Positions 44,257 through 55,657 of a DNA stretch of 64,000 nt are shown here, piece by piece (within the stretch, counting starts at the first letter, position 1; each line of letters starts with the position of its first letter). Position numbers and translations under genes: made by a program. Below the pieces are notes generated by a model, which saw nothing but the letters and a program-made list of their open reading frames with translations, had not been told where the DNA came from and made no database searches. Source of the DNA: Bretschneidera sinensis. Its lineage: Eukaryota; Streptophyta; Magnoliopsida; Brassicales; Akaniaceae. Location: positions 28,419,227-28,483,226 of the forward strand of contig CM043703.1 in the NCBI GenBank assembly GCA_023935145.1, given 5' to 3'.

Positions 44257-46450
44257 GACAAAGAGCTCCTTTGTAAATGAAAAGGTTCCCTTGAAAAATG
44301 AAAAGTCACGATCTAAACCCTTCGTATTAATTGATCTCAGCCATCCATTTTTTTAAAATAGAGGGGCTTCTCCTTCCCCTTCATATCATTTCCAACTTTC
44401 ATTTCAAAGTTTCTTTGGAGACCTCTTGGAGTAGAGCAGTAGAGAGAGTTTAGAGCCCTTGGTCTCTGGAGTGTCTTCAGCTTCATTCCTTCCTTAGGTG
44501 AGTCATTTCTTTCATCAAAGAAATTTCATTTGCTCCTAGTAGTTTTAGTTCTTCTAAGGCTGAGGAGAATAGCTTCTTGGCCCAATCACATGTAGAGAAA
44601 GTAGTTGTAGATCCTAATGGCGAGGGTAATAGTAGCATAAGAGCTTTTGAAAGAGAGACTACCTTTTTAGCTGATGTTGAGCCTACCTTGAATGATATTC
44701 AAGATGTTATGGCTGAGGGTACCAGAGATGTAGTTTTCTTGGCTGAAAAATACCAAATAAGTTGAGTGATTCCAAAGTGGAGAAGATGAGGATGAAATAT
44801 AGGATTCCAATTGAATATTCTCTCAGGAACACCGGTATAAGAGAAAGGGTGTGTGACCTCCCTCATGAGGGTCTACCTTATGAGGTTTGTGTGTCTTCAC
44901 AAACTTTAAAGGCTGGCATTAGGTTTCCCTCGATCCTTTTATATGCCTTATTATGAATTACTACAATATTGCCCTTTTGTCAACTAGTTCCGAACTTTGT
45001 TTGTGTGTTAGTAGGTTTCGTTTATGTTTATAAGAGGGTAGGTGGATATTAGAGCCTCGATGTTTTCAAGAATTTGTTTACCGTTAGTCACCATATGGAA
45101 AACAGTTGGGTAGTTGTGAGCCAGAGCGCTAAGAAAAAGATAGTTAAGAATAATCTGACTTCCATAAATGAATAGAAAAAAAAGTTTTTCTTTGTTCAGA
45201 GTGACACCATTTTTGGGATCCCACAAATTTAGGATCTTACTTTTTTAAAGAAGAGTCTTTGTCCGAAATTAAGCTCTCAAAAGGAGGGGCTTATTAGATC
45301 TATGGTGGCGAGAGCCATAGAGGCTGTTGAACTCAAAGATAATAGGAACCTAGCTAGGCTTGGGCTTTTTCCATCAGAGGGTATATTCCTGAATTTGCTT
45401 TTTTTTTTTTTTTAGATTTCTTCTAGTTACTTCTAAGTCTTATGCTTTTTTTTGCTTTCACAGAGATGTTTCTAAGTCGATCGCAAATACTAAAGGCGGC
45501 TAGGAAGACACTAACGAGAAAGAATGTGATGTTAAGGCTAGCTCGAGCGTCAAGCGCTCGGGTAAAAGGAATAGAAAATCGGATCCCTTTATCTCTGAAG
45601 ACCCAGAGAATGGCCATATGTTGTCTTCTCGATTGATTGTTACTGGTGTGGGTTCCCTCTCGACATTCAGTGTTTCGAGCTCGGTTGTTCTTGAGATCGA
45701 GAGCCCTATTGCTCATCCTACAAGCATGTTTCGGCCCAATTGGTTCATAAAAGTGATGGATTCGGTATGGGTGGTACGTGAATCGCATGGGAGTGGCTGA
45801 TCCAAGGCATCCCTTATATGGACAAGATTAAGCTTGGCGCTATGGCTCCTGAGGTCTTTGCTCACTCTGTATAAAATTTATAAGTGAAGGTAATTTTCCT
45901 CTTTATATTCATTTTGGCTTTGGTTTGGACGTTCTGATACTCATAACTTGTTTTTCTTTGGGTTTTTTCAAGCTAGTGTGAGCGTTGGGGTTTTAACTCA
46001 ATGCTTTGTTGACATAAATAAGAGGTTGAATGAGCAACAAGCCTTGGTCAAGGACCTCAAAGCTTCCCTTTAGGCGAATGATGAAGAGCTCGAGCTTGCG
46101 AAGACTCATTTTGTCAATTCTCAAGAGGCCTATGCATCTCGCGAGACGAGGGTGATTTGGACATAGCTACTGCACAAAATGAGGTGGTTCGAAAAGCCTT
46201 GGAGAATTTTTGATCATCAACTGAATATTGTATTGAGCTACAGATCAAAAGGTGGGGAGCAGTACTATTATGGCTTTATGGACGCGAATAAGAAGACTTT
46301 TGGCCTATACCCTGACATAGAAGTCTCGATGGTCGAGATTTTCGAAGGGGAGACCACCATTGTTCTGGATGAGAACCAGGGTGCAGAGGATGGTGATGAG
46401 GTGGAGACCAGCATTCAAGTAGCCATGGATGTTATAGGAGATGAGTAGAT
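44257..46450 (+). pseudogene. Gypsy-type transposon accessory gene with introns (PF04195-like)
   Basis: On the plus strand, 44577 onward encodes MKYRIPIEYSLRNTGIRERV, LPYEVCVSSQTLKAGIRFP, then VSHHMENSWVVVSQSAKKK and KKFFFVQSD. This pattern I recognise as the 'putative gypsy type transposon' domain (PF04195). After it come a basic/Ser-rich region (45465-45800), a heptad-like stretch (NEQQALVKDLKASL, 46030) and a C-terminal DHQLNIVLSYRSKGGEQYYY then GFMDANKKTFG (46210-46300). Two 83-bp gaps have plant intron signals on this strand (45381-45463, 45890-45972: GT start, T-rich, CAG/AAG end). The coding frame resumes after each. Several stops make it a pseudogene. Integrase on the other strand at 47038-47872 points towards it. 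Confidence 0.68.
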
Positions 46451-47037
46451 GTTATCCCCTTTTTTAGTAATTTTTTTTAAGTATGTATTTAAAGGTCGAT
46501 AGCGGCCTGACCACATTTTGTATCTAAAGGCCAGTAGTGCCTTAAACTGAACTTCGACTCTTTCTTTTGCTTCCAAGTAATTTTCCTTAAAATTTTAACT
46601 TGGAATGATTTCAAAGGAGTAAGGAGTTTGGGACTCTATCCTTGGAGTACGACTTGAACAAGTTCTGAATATGGAACTAGCTCAAGGCTCTAAGCTCAAA
46701 ATGTAGCTTGAAAGTAGTCCGAGGATGGAAAGAGCTCGACGCTCTAAGCTCAGAACGAAATCTGTTGGAGATTCAAGCAGGGCAAAATTGCTTCTTATTC
46801 ATTAAAGGTGGAATATTACTAATAGAAGGTCCCGACTCTTAGTTTTAGGCATATGAAGGAGAAGGTTTCGCGGCCTTTTTCTTAGCCTTTGAGTGAGTAT
46901 AATGAGCTCAAAATATTTTGCTTGTGTTATCTTAGGAGATATCCAAAAAGCTTGGGGCCCTACCATTAATCTCTTTTTAGAAAGAGCTTGGGGCCCTTGT
47001 TAAGATAAATGTTAATAAAAGAAATAAAGCTAATCTT
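46451..47037. other. Non-coding stretch between convergent remnants
   Basis: 587 bp with no ORF. It holds two imperfect internal repeats, one around 'gctctaagctcagaac' (about 46670-46760) and one around 'agcttggggccct' (46949-46998). It is probably the 3' untranslated region of the plus-strand gene plus spacer. Confidence 0.5.
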
Positions 47038-47872
47038 TTATTGAGAGCGTCCAGAAACTACATAAGCAATTCGAAGAAAAAAAATCCTATTAATAATAAG
47101 TCTGGAGAAAACATGAGAAAGCCCACTGGTAGAATTTTTTGAGATTTTAGGCATTCTAAGTCCGAGGTATCTACTTGCTATCCAGATCTTCAAGTTCAAA
47201 TGTTCCCGCTCAGCAAACCCTTCGGATACAATAGGGTCCTTCCCAATTCGGGATAAGTTTTCTTGTTTCTCAAGGGTATGACACTTCATTTTTCTTGAGT
47301 ACCAGATCATGCGCCTGAAGGTTCTTCGGCAAACTGGGGAGTTATAGTATTTCGCCATCCTCTGGTGGTAAGCAGAGAGTTTGACCTGGGCTTTATCCCT
47401 TACCTCATTAATTAGGTCAACGTTCGGTTTGAGTGCTTCCTCATTATTGGCTTCATCGAAACTTTGTACCCACAGTGAAGGTGTCCTTATCTCAAGTGGA
47501 ATGAGAGCTTTCGAGTCATAAGTTAGAAAAAAAAAAAAGAAGTTTCTCCCGTAGGTGTTCAGGTTGTCATTTGATAGGCCCAGAGGACATTTGGGAGGTG
47601 TTTTACCCATTACTTATCTGCATCCTTAAGCCTTCTCTTGATACCTGGGAGGAGGGTTCTGTTGGTCACTTTGGTCTAACTGTTTACTTGGGGATAGCCT
47701 ACTGAGGAGAATCGATGCTCAATTTTAAGGTCTTGGCAGAACATCTTGAACTAGGACCTATCGAATTGCTTTCCATTATCAGTGATAAGTACCCTTGGTA
47801 TGCTAAGTCGACAAACTATGGATCTCCACACAAATCACTAGGTTTGATGATCAGTGATGCTAGTGAGACGTT
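47038..47872 (-). pseudogene. Tat/Retand-like integrase C-terminus
   Basis: The minus strand reads VLITDNGKQFD (about 47770), IEHRFSSVGYPQ (about 47715) and TNRTLLPGIKRRLKDA (about 47660). A clearer stretch then follows: SKALIPLEIRTPSLWVQSFD, EANNEEALKPNVDLINEVRD and YHQRMAKYYNSPVCRR (47520-47330). This is the integrase tail of Tat-lineage Ty3/gypsy elements. The catalytic Glu position reads Lys. It is truncated on the right by chromovirus C at 47873. Confidence 0.78.
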
Positions 47873-48046
47873 TATAATACCTGTCTTCTTAAAGTAGAAG
47901 TAATTTGATAGATATTACATGGAATTAAAATAATACATACAAGAAATATTTATTATTGAATAAAATAATTCTTTTGAAAAAAAAAAAGACTAGACAACAC
48001 CTGGATGTCTAGGTATGGCCAACAAAACATGCAAAAAGTTCATATT
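47873..48046 (+). repeat. Chromovirus C 5' LTR, part 1
   Basis: It begins TATAATACC (the 3' LTR begins TGTAATACC at 56886) and matches 56886-57065, including the 'acctggatgtcc-ggt' inverted motif. The solo LTR at 48047 interrupts it. Confidence 0.85.
48042..48046. repeat. Target site duplication ATATT, left copy
   Basis: ATATT precedes the solo LTR and is repeated at 50043-50047. Confidence 0.92.
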
Positions 48047-48256
48047 TGTAATACCTGTATTGTAAAGTAAAGGTAAAAAAGTACTTTAATATTAAGACAT
48101 AGTTAAAATAATATATATTTATATAAAACAATTTTTTTTTAAAAAAACACGGCAACAGGTGTTGCCACCTGTTGCCAAAAAAAAGGTAAGACCCCTGCAT
48201 GTAAGGCACATTAACACTTCATGGTAAACACAGGGGGGGAGGTGCTGAAGTTGAAA

Positions 48257-48291
<35 letters not shown>

Positions 48292-50042
48292 CTTTAGTTT
48301 ATTTTAATAATTACTTACCAAATCTTGTTTGGATTTCTTTCAACTACGATTCAAATTACTCTCTTTCTTTAAACACTTGGGGACTGAAAGAAAGGTTGAA
48401 AGAGTAAAATTTTGAAGCGGTTTACTGGAGAATTTATAGAGAACCATGGGAAGCTCTAAGAAAAATAGGAGGTAATAAACTAAGTTTTATTTTTGAAATC
48501 CAGCATGCATGAAATTTCCCGTAATTCAAAGTGGGAATTTTCAAAGTATGCGAATTATGGAAAATTGAAGAATAAATTAGAAATTTTAATATAAATATTA
48601 TGTCAAGTATTGACGATCAGCAACCGGAGAAAATTGCCAAGGGGAGCAGTAAAGGCAAAGAGATGATCCACGGGTAGCTTTAAATGCTACATGGTGAGTT
48701 AGATTTACTTTAAGTAATCAAGATAAATATAAAATATATAAAGATAATATTAGAATAAATAATTAACTTATGATTTGGTGATAGATGAAAGTTGGTTGAT
48801 AAGTATGATAGGAATAGTGGATGTGTAGAGAATTATTTTATGAGAAATAATATTATTGGAATAATGAGTTGATTTAATAATAAAGGCTAGGGAAATTCTT
48901 GATGAGCTATGATTGATGATTTGATATGATTTATGAGAAGAAGAAATTTAGTAGATCTTGACGAGCTATGGTTGATAAATTGATATGATATATAAGGAGA
49001 AGAAATTAGTGAAATTGATCAAATAGTAATTTGAGAAATGGCAGGATAGCTAAATTAAATTTCTGAATACATGTTTGTTTTTATATTATTGTCTATATGA
49101 ATATTTCATATCATTGTTCATATGCATATGCATGAAATAAAAGAACCAGGAGGGAGTCAGTCTAAACGAAAAACTGTGACAGCCGGTATATGTTGGAAAT
49201 AAATGAAAACCGTGACAGTCATTACATGTTGGAAATAAAAGAATCGGGAGAGAGTCGGTCTAAATAAAATAAAAGAACCGGGAAGGCAACCAGTCTAAGA
49301 TAAAAACATGTCGACATGTGGGAAGATATTCCCTAATAATAATTCATACATTGCATCTATTTTAAATATTGATTGTATTAATGAAATGCTGAACTATTGC
49401 TTGTTATTGTAAATTTATTTATAGATGAATGAGTCTCACAGAGAGACAATTATGGTGAGAAAGAAACATGGAAGTACGATATGATAAGAACTATCTAAAT
49501 GGTAGACTATATGTTGTGAACCTCATAACAATGTAATTATGAGATGATTGATGGTCTTAAGGTGAACAAATATATAAGAAGAAGAGATTGATAGAGAATG
49601 AGACTTATGATATGCGTAGTGATAGTAGAATGATATTATCAAGTTATATGAGATATAAATGATTAAATATTAAAAGACGATTTATACAAATTGAAAACTT
49701 CTAGTAAATTTAATTCACTAAGCTTGTGAAGCTCATCCCTCATTGTACAATTATTTCAGGTAGCAGGCAGGACAGATAGTTTGGTGAGTTGAGGTTCAGA
49801 CAAAATCATTTTCTGTAAGCCACGTATGTGTCCACATCCTCAGACTAATTAGAAAATAAAATAAAAATTTATTTGTAAATACTCATTCATATTAAATTGT
49901 ATATAATGTTTAAGTCAATATCAGAATGATGTAAAAATTTCTGTTGGTGTTATTTTTCTTGTTGCATATATGTGTCATGCTAGGATTTTCAAAATGTGAC
50001 AACAATGCTTCGGTGGTGGCCAACCCGGGATGGGTCGTTACA
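48047..50042 (+). mobile_element. Solo LTR of the chromovirus family
   Basis: 1996 bp, TGTAATACC to GGTCGTTACA, flanked by ATATT on both sides with no internal region: a solo LTR left by recombination between two LTRs. It carries a (TG)n(TA)n run at about 48256-48290 and a perfect ACATGTCGACATGT at 49306-49319. It is inserted in a sister LTR of the same family. Confidence 0.92.
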
Positions 50043-50706
50043 ATATTGAACACCAAATTTGTGCTGAAACAGTGGCAGGGGTAGTTTTAATATAAAATGT
50101 AGTTTTTGTTTTTGTTTTATTATTTCTTACCAAATCCCGTTTGGTTTTCTTCTTTCTTCAATTCAAATTTCTTAGCAAAAAGTTATAAAGAAAATTTCTC
50201 CAATATTAGAGATAGTACAGTCATTCAAATATAATAGCAAGACTTCATCATATTTCAGGTGTTGCAAATCAATAATCTCAAGAAATTACTGAAAGAAGCA
50301 GGAAAGGCAAGGAGGTGATCCACTGGTAGTTTTAAGTGCTACATAGTGAGTTAGATTTACTTTTAGTAATCGAAACCAATAAAAATATGAATTTATGATA
50401 TTTGAATAAATGGTTGAATTATAATGATTTAACGATGTACTTTTCAATAAGTATGGTAATTGATTTGGTTTATTGATTATAGATTTAATAATATGTTGAC
50501 TATTAATTATATGAATAAATGAAAAATGTGTTGAAAATTTATATGAAATTTCTAAAAAATATAACTAAAAAGTTGATATGATATATGAGGTGATAATTTA
50601 ATAAATATGATAAAAATAATAATTTTGAGAAAGAGTTCCATAATTGAATAGAATGTTTTGATGTATGTTTACTTGCATATTATTGCTCACATGCATAAAA
50701 GAAAAG

Positions 50707-50940
50707 ATCAAGAAGACAGCTGGTCTAGCTGAAAAGACGAGGAAGACAACTGGTCTAGCAAAAAAACAGACCAGAAAAGCAACTGGTCTAGCTAAAAAGA
50801 CCAAAAAGGTAGCTGGTCTAGCAGAAGAAAAAAAAAAAAGAAAGGCAGTTGGTCTAGTTGAAAAGACCAAGAATGTAGATGGTTTAGCTAAAAAGAATAG
50901 GAAGGCAACTGATCCAGTTGAAAAGACTAGGAGGGCAGTC
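50707..50940 (+). repeat. ~33-bp minisatellite, about seven units
   Basis: Units of roughly 'actggtctagctaaaaagaccaagaaggca'. The 3' LTR of the same element has only about two units (57717-57768). The array reads open in one frame (TGLAKKTKK-like), but this is a result of the unit length, not a gene. Confidence 0.88.
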
Positions 50941-50948
50941 TAGCTAAA

Positions 50949-50962
50949 ACATGTCGACATGT
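50949..50962. repeat. Conserved 14-bp palindrome ACATGTCGACATGT
   Basis: Perfect palindrome directly after the variable minisatellite. It is present at the same place in every LTR of the family: perfect also at 31345-31358 and 49306-49319, and with the central CG changed to TG at 43042-43055 and 57770-57783. Confidence 0.9.
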
Positions 50963-51888
50963 GGGAAGACGCTCCCAGATGATAATATGAAATGATCTGA
51001 TGAGAAAGAAAGAAAGAAAATTTAAATTCATGCTTTGTATTTCTTTTAAATGTTGATTATTATTGATTGAGATACTAAAGTATCAGTCTTGATTGTGCAA
51101 TTATTGATAGATAAACGAATCTCACAGAGTAACAGACATGATGAGAAAGAAATGTGAAAGTATGATATGATAATATTATTTGATTGATTGATTATATGCT
51201 GTGAACCTCATAACGAGGTAAATAATGATGTTGAATTGATAATTTAAAGATGATTAAATATATGAGAAGAAAAATTGATATGTTTGATAATTAATTTAAT
51301 AAGAGATTGATAAATGATTGCAAATATGATATGGGTAGTGATAATAGAATGTTATTATTGAATTTTATGAGATAAAAGATGAATAAATATTGAAAGATTA
51401 TTTGAAAATTTTAATTATTATATATGAAGAAATAGATGACTAATATTAGTGAATTTGAAACGATTTAATTATAAGATGTGACTAAAAGTATATAATCGAG
51501 TACTTCTAGTAAATTTAATTCATTAAGCTTGTGAAGCTCACTCCTCATTGTTAAATAATTTCAGGTAGCAGGTAGGACAGATATAATTGTGAGCTGAGAT
51601 TCAGACTGAATCATTTTCTCTAAGCCACGTGGTCCACATCCTCAGACTAATGGAATTTTTTTTTTTTGTAAATATCCATGCATCATATGTTGTATATATT
51701 ATTTCAATTGAAATTTTAATAATGTAACTCCCATGTTGAGGGTTGAGGATTGATGTGTATGTGTGTGTGTGTGTGTGTATTCAGTTGATGTACATTTTTA
51801 TATTGTTGCATATATGTGTCGTGCTGGGATTTCAAAATGTGACAACATCGTCTCGGGGTGGACAAATCGGGATGGGTCGTTATAATTT

Positions 51889-51900
51889 TAGTATCAGAGC
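51889..51900 (+). promoter_or_regulatory. Primer-binding site, initiator tRNA-Met (chromovirus C)
   Basis: TAGTATCAGAGC, four bases after the LTR; one base from the consensus. Confidence 0.85.
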
Positions 51901-51989
51901 ATTAGGTTTTATGATTTGGTAGAATGCATAATTTTTTTTAAAGAAATGGAAGATTTAAACAAACTATATGTTAATGTAGAGTTTGAGGA

Positions 51990-53390
51990 TGATATGTGAA
52001 CGTGCTAGAGCTAGAGGTAGAGTTCTGGTCAGAGAGGGCGTGGTAGGCCCCCAATTTTTAGACGAACTGAGGTTGAGATAGAGGCTGAGTTATAATGAGT
52101 TTCTTATAAGGGAAAATGCTGATAGTATAATTGATACTAGTAGGGGTATGAGAGAATCTAGTGTTGAAAGAGATGAGCTAAGAGAAGTTCTTGCTCATGC
52201 TCTTAAGAAAATTAATGTAACAGATGATAGAGTTGATAGTCTATAGCATAGACTTGATGAACAGGCTAGAACAGTGCTTGAGGTTATTGTAAATCCAGTA
52301 ATGGTATATGTTCAAAATGGGAAAGGTGAGTATATGCACAAGATACAGGGAGATTGTTTTGTTAGATATATTAAGTTAAATGCTTTGTTGTTTAAAGGAT
52401 CTATGAATCCTTTTGACCCTGAACTATGGGTGAAAGATGTAGAGAGATTATTTGGTATTTTACCAGTGATTGACAAGCAGAAGGTCATTTTTGCTTCGTT
52501 TAAGTTAGAAAGAGAAGCTTTAGAATGGTGGGAGGATACATTTCTCAGGGTAAGTGCATATGTTGATAGATCCTTAACTTGGAGTAGGTTTAAAGAGCCT
52601 TTTTCTTTTATAAATATTGCTTATATACTTTCAGAGCCCAACAAAAGAGAGATTTCATTTATTTGAGGTAAAATATGTTGACTATAGCTCAGTATGATAG
52701 CAGATTTGTGGCCTTGTCAATGTTTGTATCGAAAATGGTAGACATAAAAGAGAAGAAGTGTAACAGGTTCCTAGATGGATTATATTTTGAGATTAGATCG
52801 AAACTATCTTATATGAGGCATATAAATTATGTTAGATTGGCGGATATAACACTTCAGATTGAGAAGGATGCAATGGAGTTTAGAGGTATGAGAGATTGGA
52901 TGACGTGGTCTAGATTTGAGGGACCCAAAGTTGGTAGTAGTATGAGTGTGCAGAGTGGGAGACCACCCTAGAGGGGGCGTTCCTTGTCACAGAGAACTGT
53001 AGTACAGAGTTAGAGGCAAGTAGGATCTGTTGATTCTGTAGCTTAGAATAATATTGGTAGGACCCCCAGATTTGGGAGACAGTCTGTGGTAACTGAAAGT
53101 TATGGTAGTAGTGCGAGTGTACTACCTAGGGGATGTTGTAATGTGATAGAAAGACTAGAATGTGTTATAGATGTAATCAGACAGGGCATCTGTTTAGGAA
53201 TTGTCCTACTCTTATGTGCTTTGTATATGGTGAGGGAGGATATATGAGTGTAGATTGTCCAGTGGGAAAATCTATTGACATAAGTGCTAAAGGTGTTGGG
53301 AGGAAACAGGTAGAGGGAGGTGGCAGATCAGGAAGTATGTGGGGTAGAGGCAAAGGATTAGTAGCTGAGAGACGACGCGGTGGTCAGTTA
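51990..53390 (+). pseudogene. Chromovirus C gag
   Basis: Arg/Gly-rich leader (51990-52060). Capsid fragments follow: DCFVRYIKLNALLFKGSMNP then LWVKDVERLFGILP, and LEREALEWWED (52340-52545), then YDSRFVALSMFVSKMVD and CNRFLDGLYFEIRSKLSYM. One CCHC knuckle is intact (CYRCNQTGHLFRNC, about 53163-53204). The second reads CFVYGEGGYMSVDC, with Cys and His replaced by Tyr. Stops and frameshifts occur near 52250, 52664, 52969 and 53045. Confidence 0.8.
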
Positions 53391-53940
53391 CAGCATAGAA
53401 ACAACAGAGTCTATGTGTTGACCCAACAAGATGCACATGCCACTCCTGATATTGTTATGTGTATGATATCTATTCTTGATAGATCTGCCAGATTATTGAT
53501 TGATCCTAGTGCAACTCATTCTTTTGCATCCAATGCTTATATGAAGTCTATTGATGTTTATATTAGTCATTTGATGCATAATCTTATTGTTGAAATTCCT
53601 ATTGAAGATAGAATCATGATTAAAACTATTTATTGGGGTTGTATAATCCGTATAGATGATAAAAAGTTTGAAGTGGATTTGTTTTCTTTGAATATGGTTG
53701 ATTTTGATTTGATTTTGGAGATGAATTGGTTATCGGCGTATCATGTCTTGATTGTTTTAAGAAAAATGTGGTGTTCAAGATATCAGGACAAGAGAAATTT
53801 AACTTTCAGGGAGAACATAAAATACTTGCCAACTATCTTATTTCTGCCCTGACTACTAGTAGATGGTTGAAGAAGGGTTGGGAGGGGTATTTTGCATATG
53901 TGGTGGATTCTAGAAAGAAGATTAGGAAGTTAGAATAAAT
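53391..53940 (+). pseudogene. Chromovirus C protease and linker
   Basis: The protease motif is LLIDPSATHSFAS (about 53495-53530), so the Gly of DSG/DPG is replaced by Ser. It continues to [15 protein letters not shown] and then shifts frame near 53745. The companion frame (53726-53938) carries KILANYLISALTTSRWLKKG. Confidence 0.78.
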
Positions 53941-54697
53941 CTTAGTAGTGAAAGATTTTTCTAATGTATTCCTTGAAAAGTTATCTGGTTTTCCTCCTAA
54001 CAGGGAGATTGAGTTTTCTATTAAGGTGATTTCGGGATCAGCACCTATATCTATAGCACCCTATAGAATGGCACTAGTTGAGTTAAGAGAGTTAAAATTT
54101 CAGCTTCAAGAGTTGCTACATAAACAATTTATTCGACCTAGTATGTCGCCTTCGGGAGCCCCTGTGTTGTTTGTGAAAAAGAATGATGGAACGATGAGGT
54201 TGTGTATTGATTATAGACAATTGAATAAGATCACCATTAAGAATAAATATCATTTGCCCAAGATAGATGATTTATTCAAGTAGTTACAAGGGGTTAGGGT
54301 GTTTTGTAAGATAGACCTGAGATCGAGTTATCATCAGTTGAGGGTAAAGGAGGGGGACGTGCCTAAGATTGCTTTTAGGACATGTTATGGCCATCATAAG
54401 TTCCTTGTGATGCTGTTTGGGTTAACTAATGCTCCTGCATCATTTATGGATATAATGAATCAGGTGTTTAAACCATTCTTAGATAGATTTGTGATTGTAT
54501 TTATTGATAATATTCTGGTATATTCCAAGAATGAAGAAGAGCATAGGCAACATTTAGAGATAGTGTTGGAAATTCTGAGGAGAGAGAAATTGTATGCAAA
54601 GTTCTGTAAGTGTGAGTTTTGGTTGAGTGAAATATTTTTCTTAGGGCATGTTGAGTCAAGAGATGGTATAGCAATTGGCCAATAGAAAGTAGAGGCA
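53941..54697 (+). pseudogene. Chromovirus C reverse transcriptase
   Basis: RT fingers and palm: [20 protein letters not shown], then [17 protein letters not shown] and [18 protein letters not shown]. The catalytic motif reads [10 protein letters not shown] (about 54498-54525) where FLDD is expected, so one catalytic Asp is Asn. TAG at about 54281 occupies the same Gln codon that is TAA in element B. Another stop lies at 54683. Confidence 0.85.
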
Positions 54698-55657
54698 TTG
54701 TTGAATTGGGAAAGACCCACTAGCGTGACTGAAATTGGAAGCTTTTTGAGGTTGGCTGGTTATTATAGGAGGTTTATCCATAATTTTTCTATTATTGCTG
54801 GACCATTGACTAGATTGACCAGAAAGGAAGTGAAGTTTATGTGGTCAGAAGAATGTGAAAGAAGTTTCTCGTTGTTGAAACAGAAATTGGCTACTGCTCC
54901 GGTACTAGTGCTTCTTTCTGGTGATGAAGGATTTGTGGTATATAGTGATGCGTCACATCAAGGGTTGGGATGTGTATTGATGCAACATGGGAGAGTTATA
55001 GCTTATGTTTTTAGTTAATTGAATAACCATGAGAGGAATTACTTGACCCATGATTTAGAATTGGCTGTCATAGTTTTTACCTTGAAGATTTGGAGACATC
55101 ATCTATATGGAGCCACTTGTGAAATTTTTTTCGATCATAAAAGTTTGACACATTTACCTACCCAGAGAGAGTTGAATTTAAGGCAGAGGAGGTGGATGGA
55201 ATTGATTAGTGACTATGATTGTACAATTCATTATCATCCAGGGAAGTCTAATGTAGTAACCGATGCATTGAGTAGAAAGTCTATAGAGAGATTAACTACT
55301 ATTGGGAATTGTGATATTAGCTTGATGATAGAACCGAGAGAAATGAGAATGCAGTTGAGTATCAATGATAGAGGAATATTGATGGCAAATATGGTGGTAG
55401 AATCTTTTCTTATTGATCACTTGTTACAGATGCAGAGTAGACATAAAGGGATAGAGAAGATCAGACAGGAAATATTGAATGGGAAACCGACTGGGTTTAG
55501 AATTAGAGAAGATGGTTTGGTGGTATTGGGACTTAGAGTTTGTGTCCTCAATGATGTTGAGATGAGAACTGAGATACTAAAAGATGGTAAAGATTCTGTG
55601 TATTCTATGCACTCGGGTAATAATAAGATGTACAGGAGGTTGAGACAGAATTATTAG
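54698..55657 (+). pseudogene. Chromovirus C RT connection, RNase H and integrase zinc region
   Basis: Connection: WERPTSVTEIGSFLRLAGYY. RNase [21 protein letters not shown], then (after TAA at 55016) [40 protein letters not shown] and [10 protein letters not shown]. Integrase N-terminus: [16 protein letters not shown], where the zinc-finger His is visible; the paired Cys region (RCLTFQQVK-like) has lost one Cys to Phe. Confidence 0.82.

Larger units (their letters stand above)
50043..51884 (+). repeat. Chromovirus C 5' LTR, part 2
   Basis: It resumes at ATATTGAACACC and ends GGGTCGTTATA (CA changed to TA). It holds a lysine-codon-rich minisatellite (50707-50940), a perfect palindrome (50949-50962) and a (TG)n run at about 51752-51779. 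It corresponds to 57066-58570 of the 3' LTR. Confidence 0.88.

Noticed and set aside
44577..46450. Host gene between two retrotransposons
   Set aside because: The domain pattern is that of a gypsy-associated transposon protein, it lies beside a Tat-like integrase, and it has several stops.
50665..50943. 92-codon lysine-rich ORF
   Set aside because: It is the reading of a 33-bp minisatellite whose length is a multiple of three; the partner LTR has only two units.
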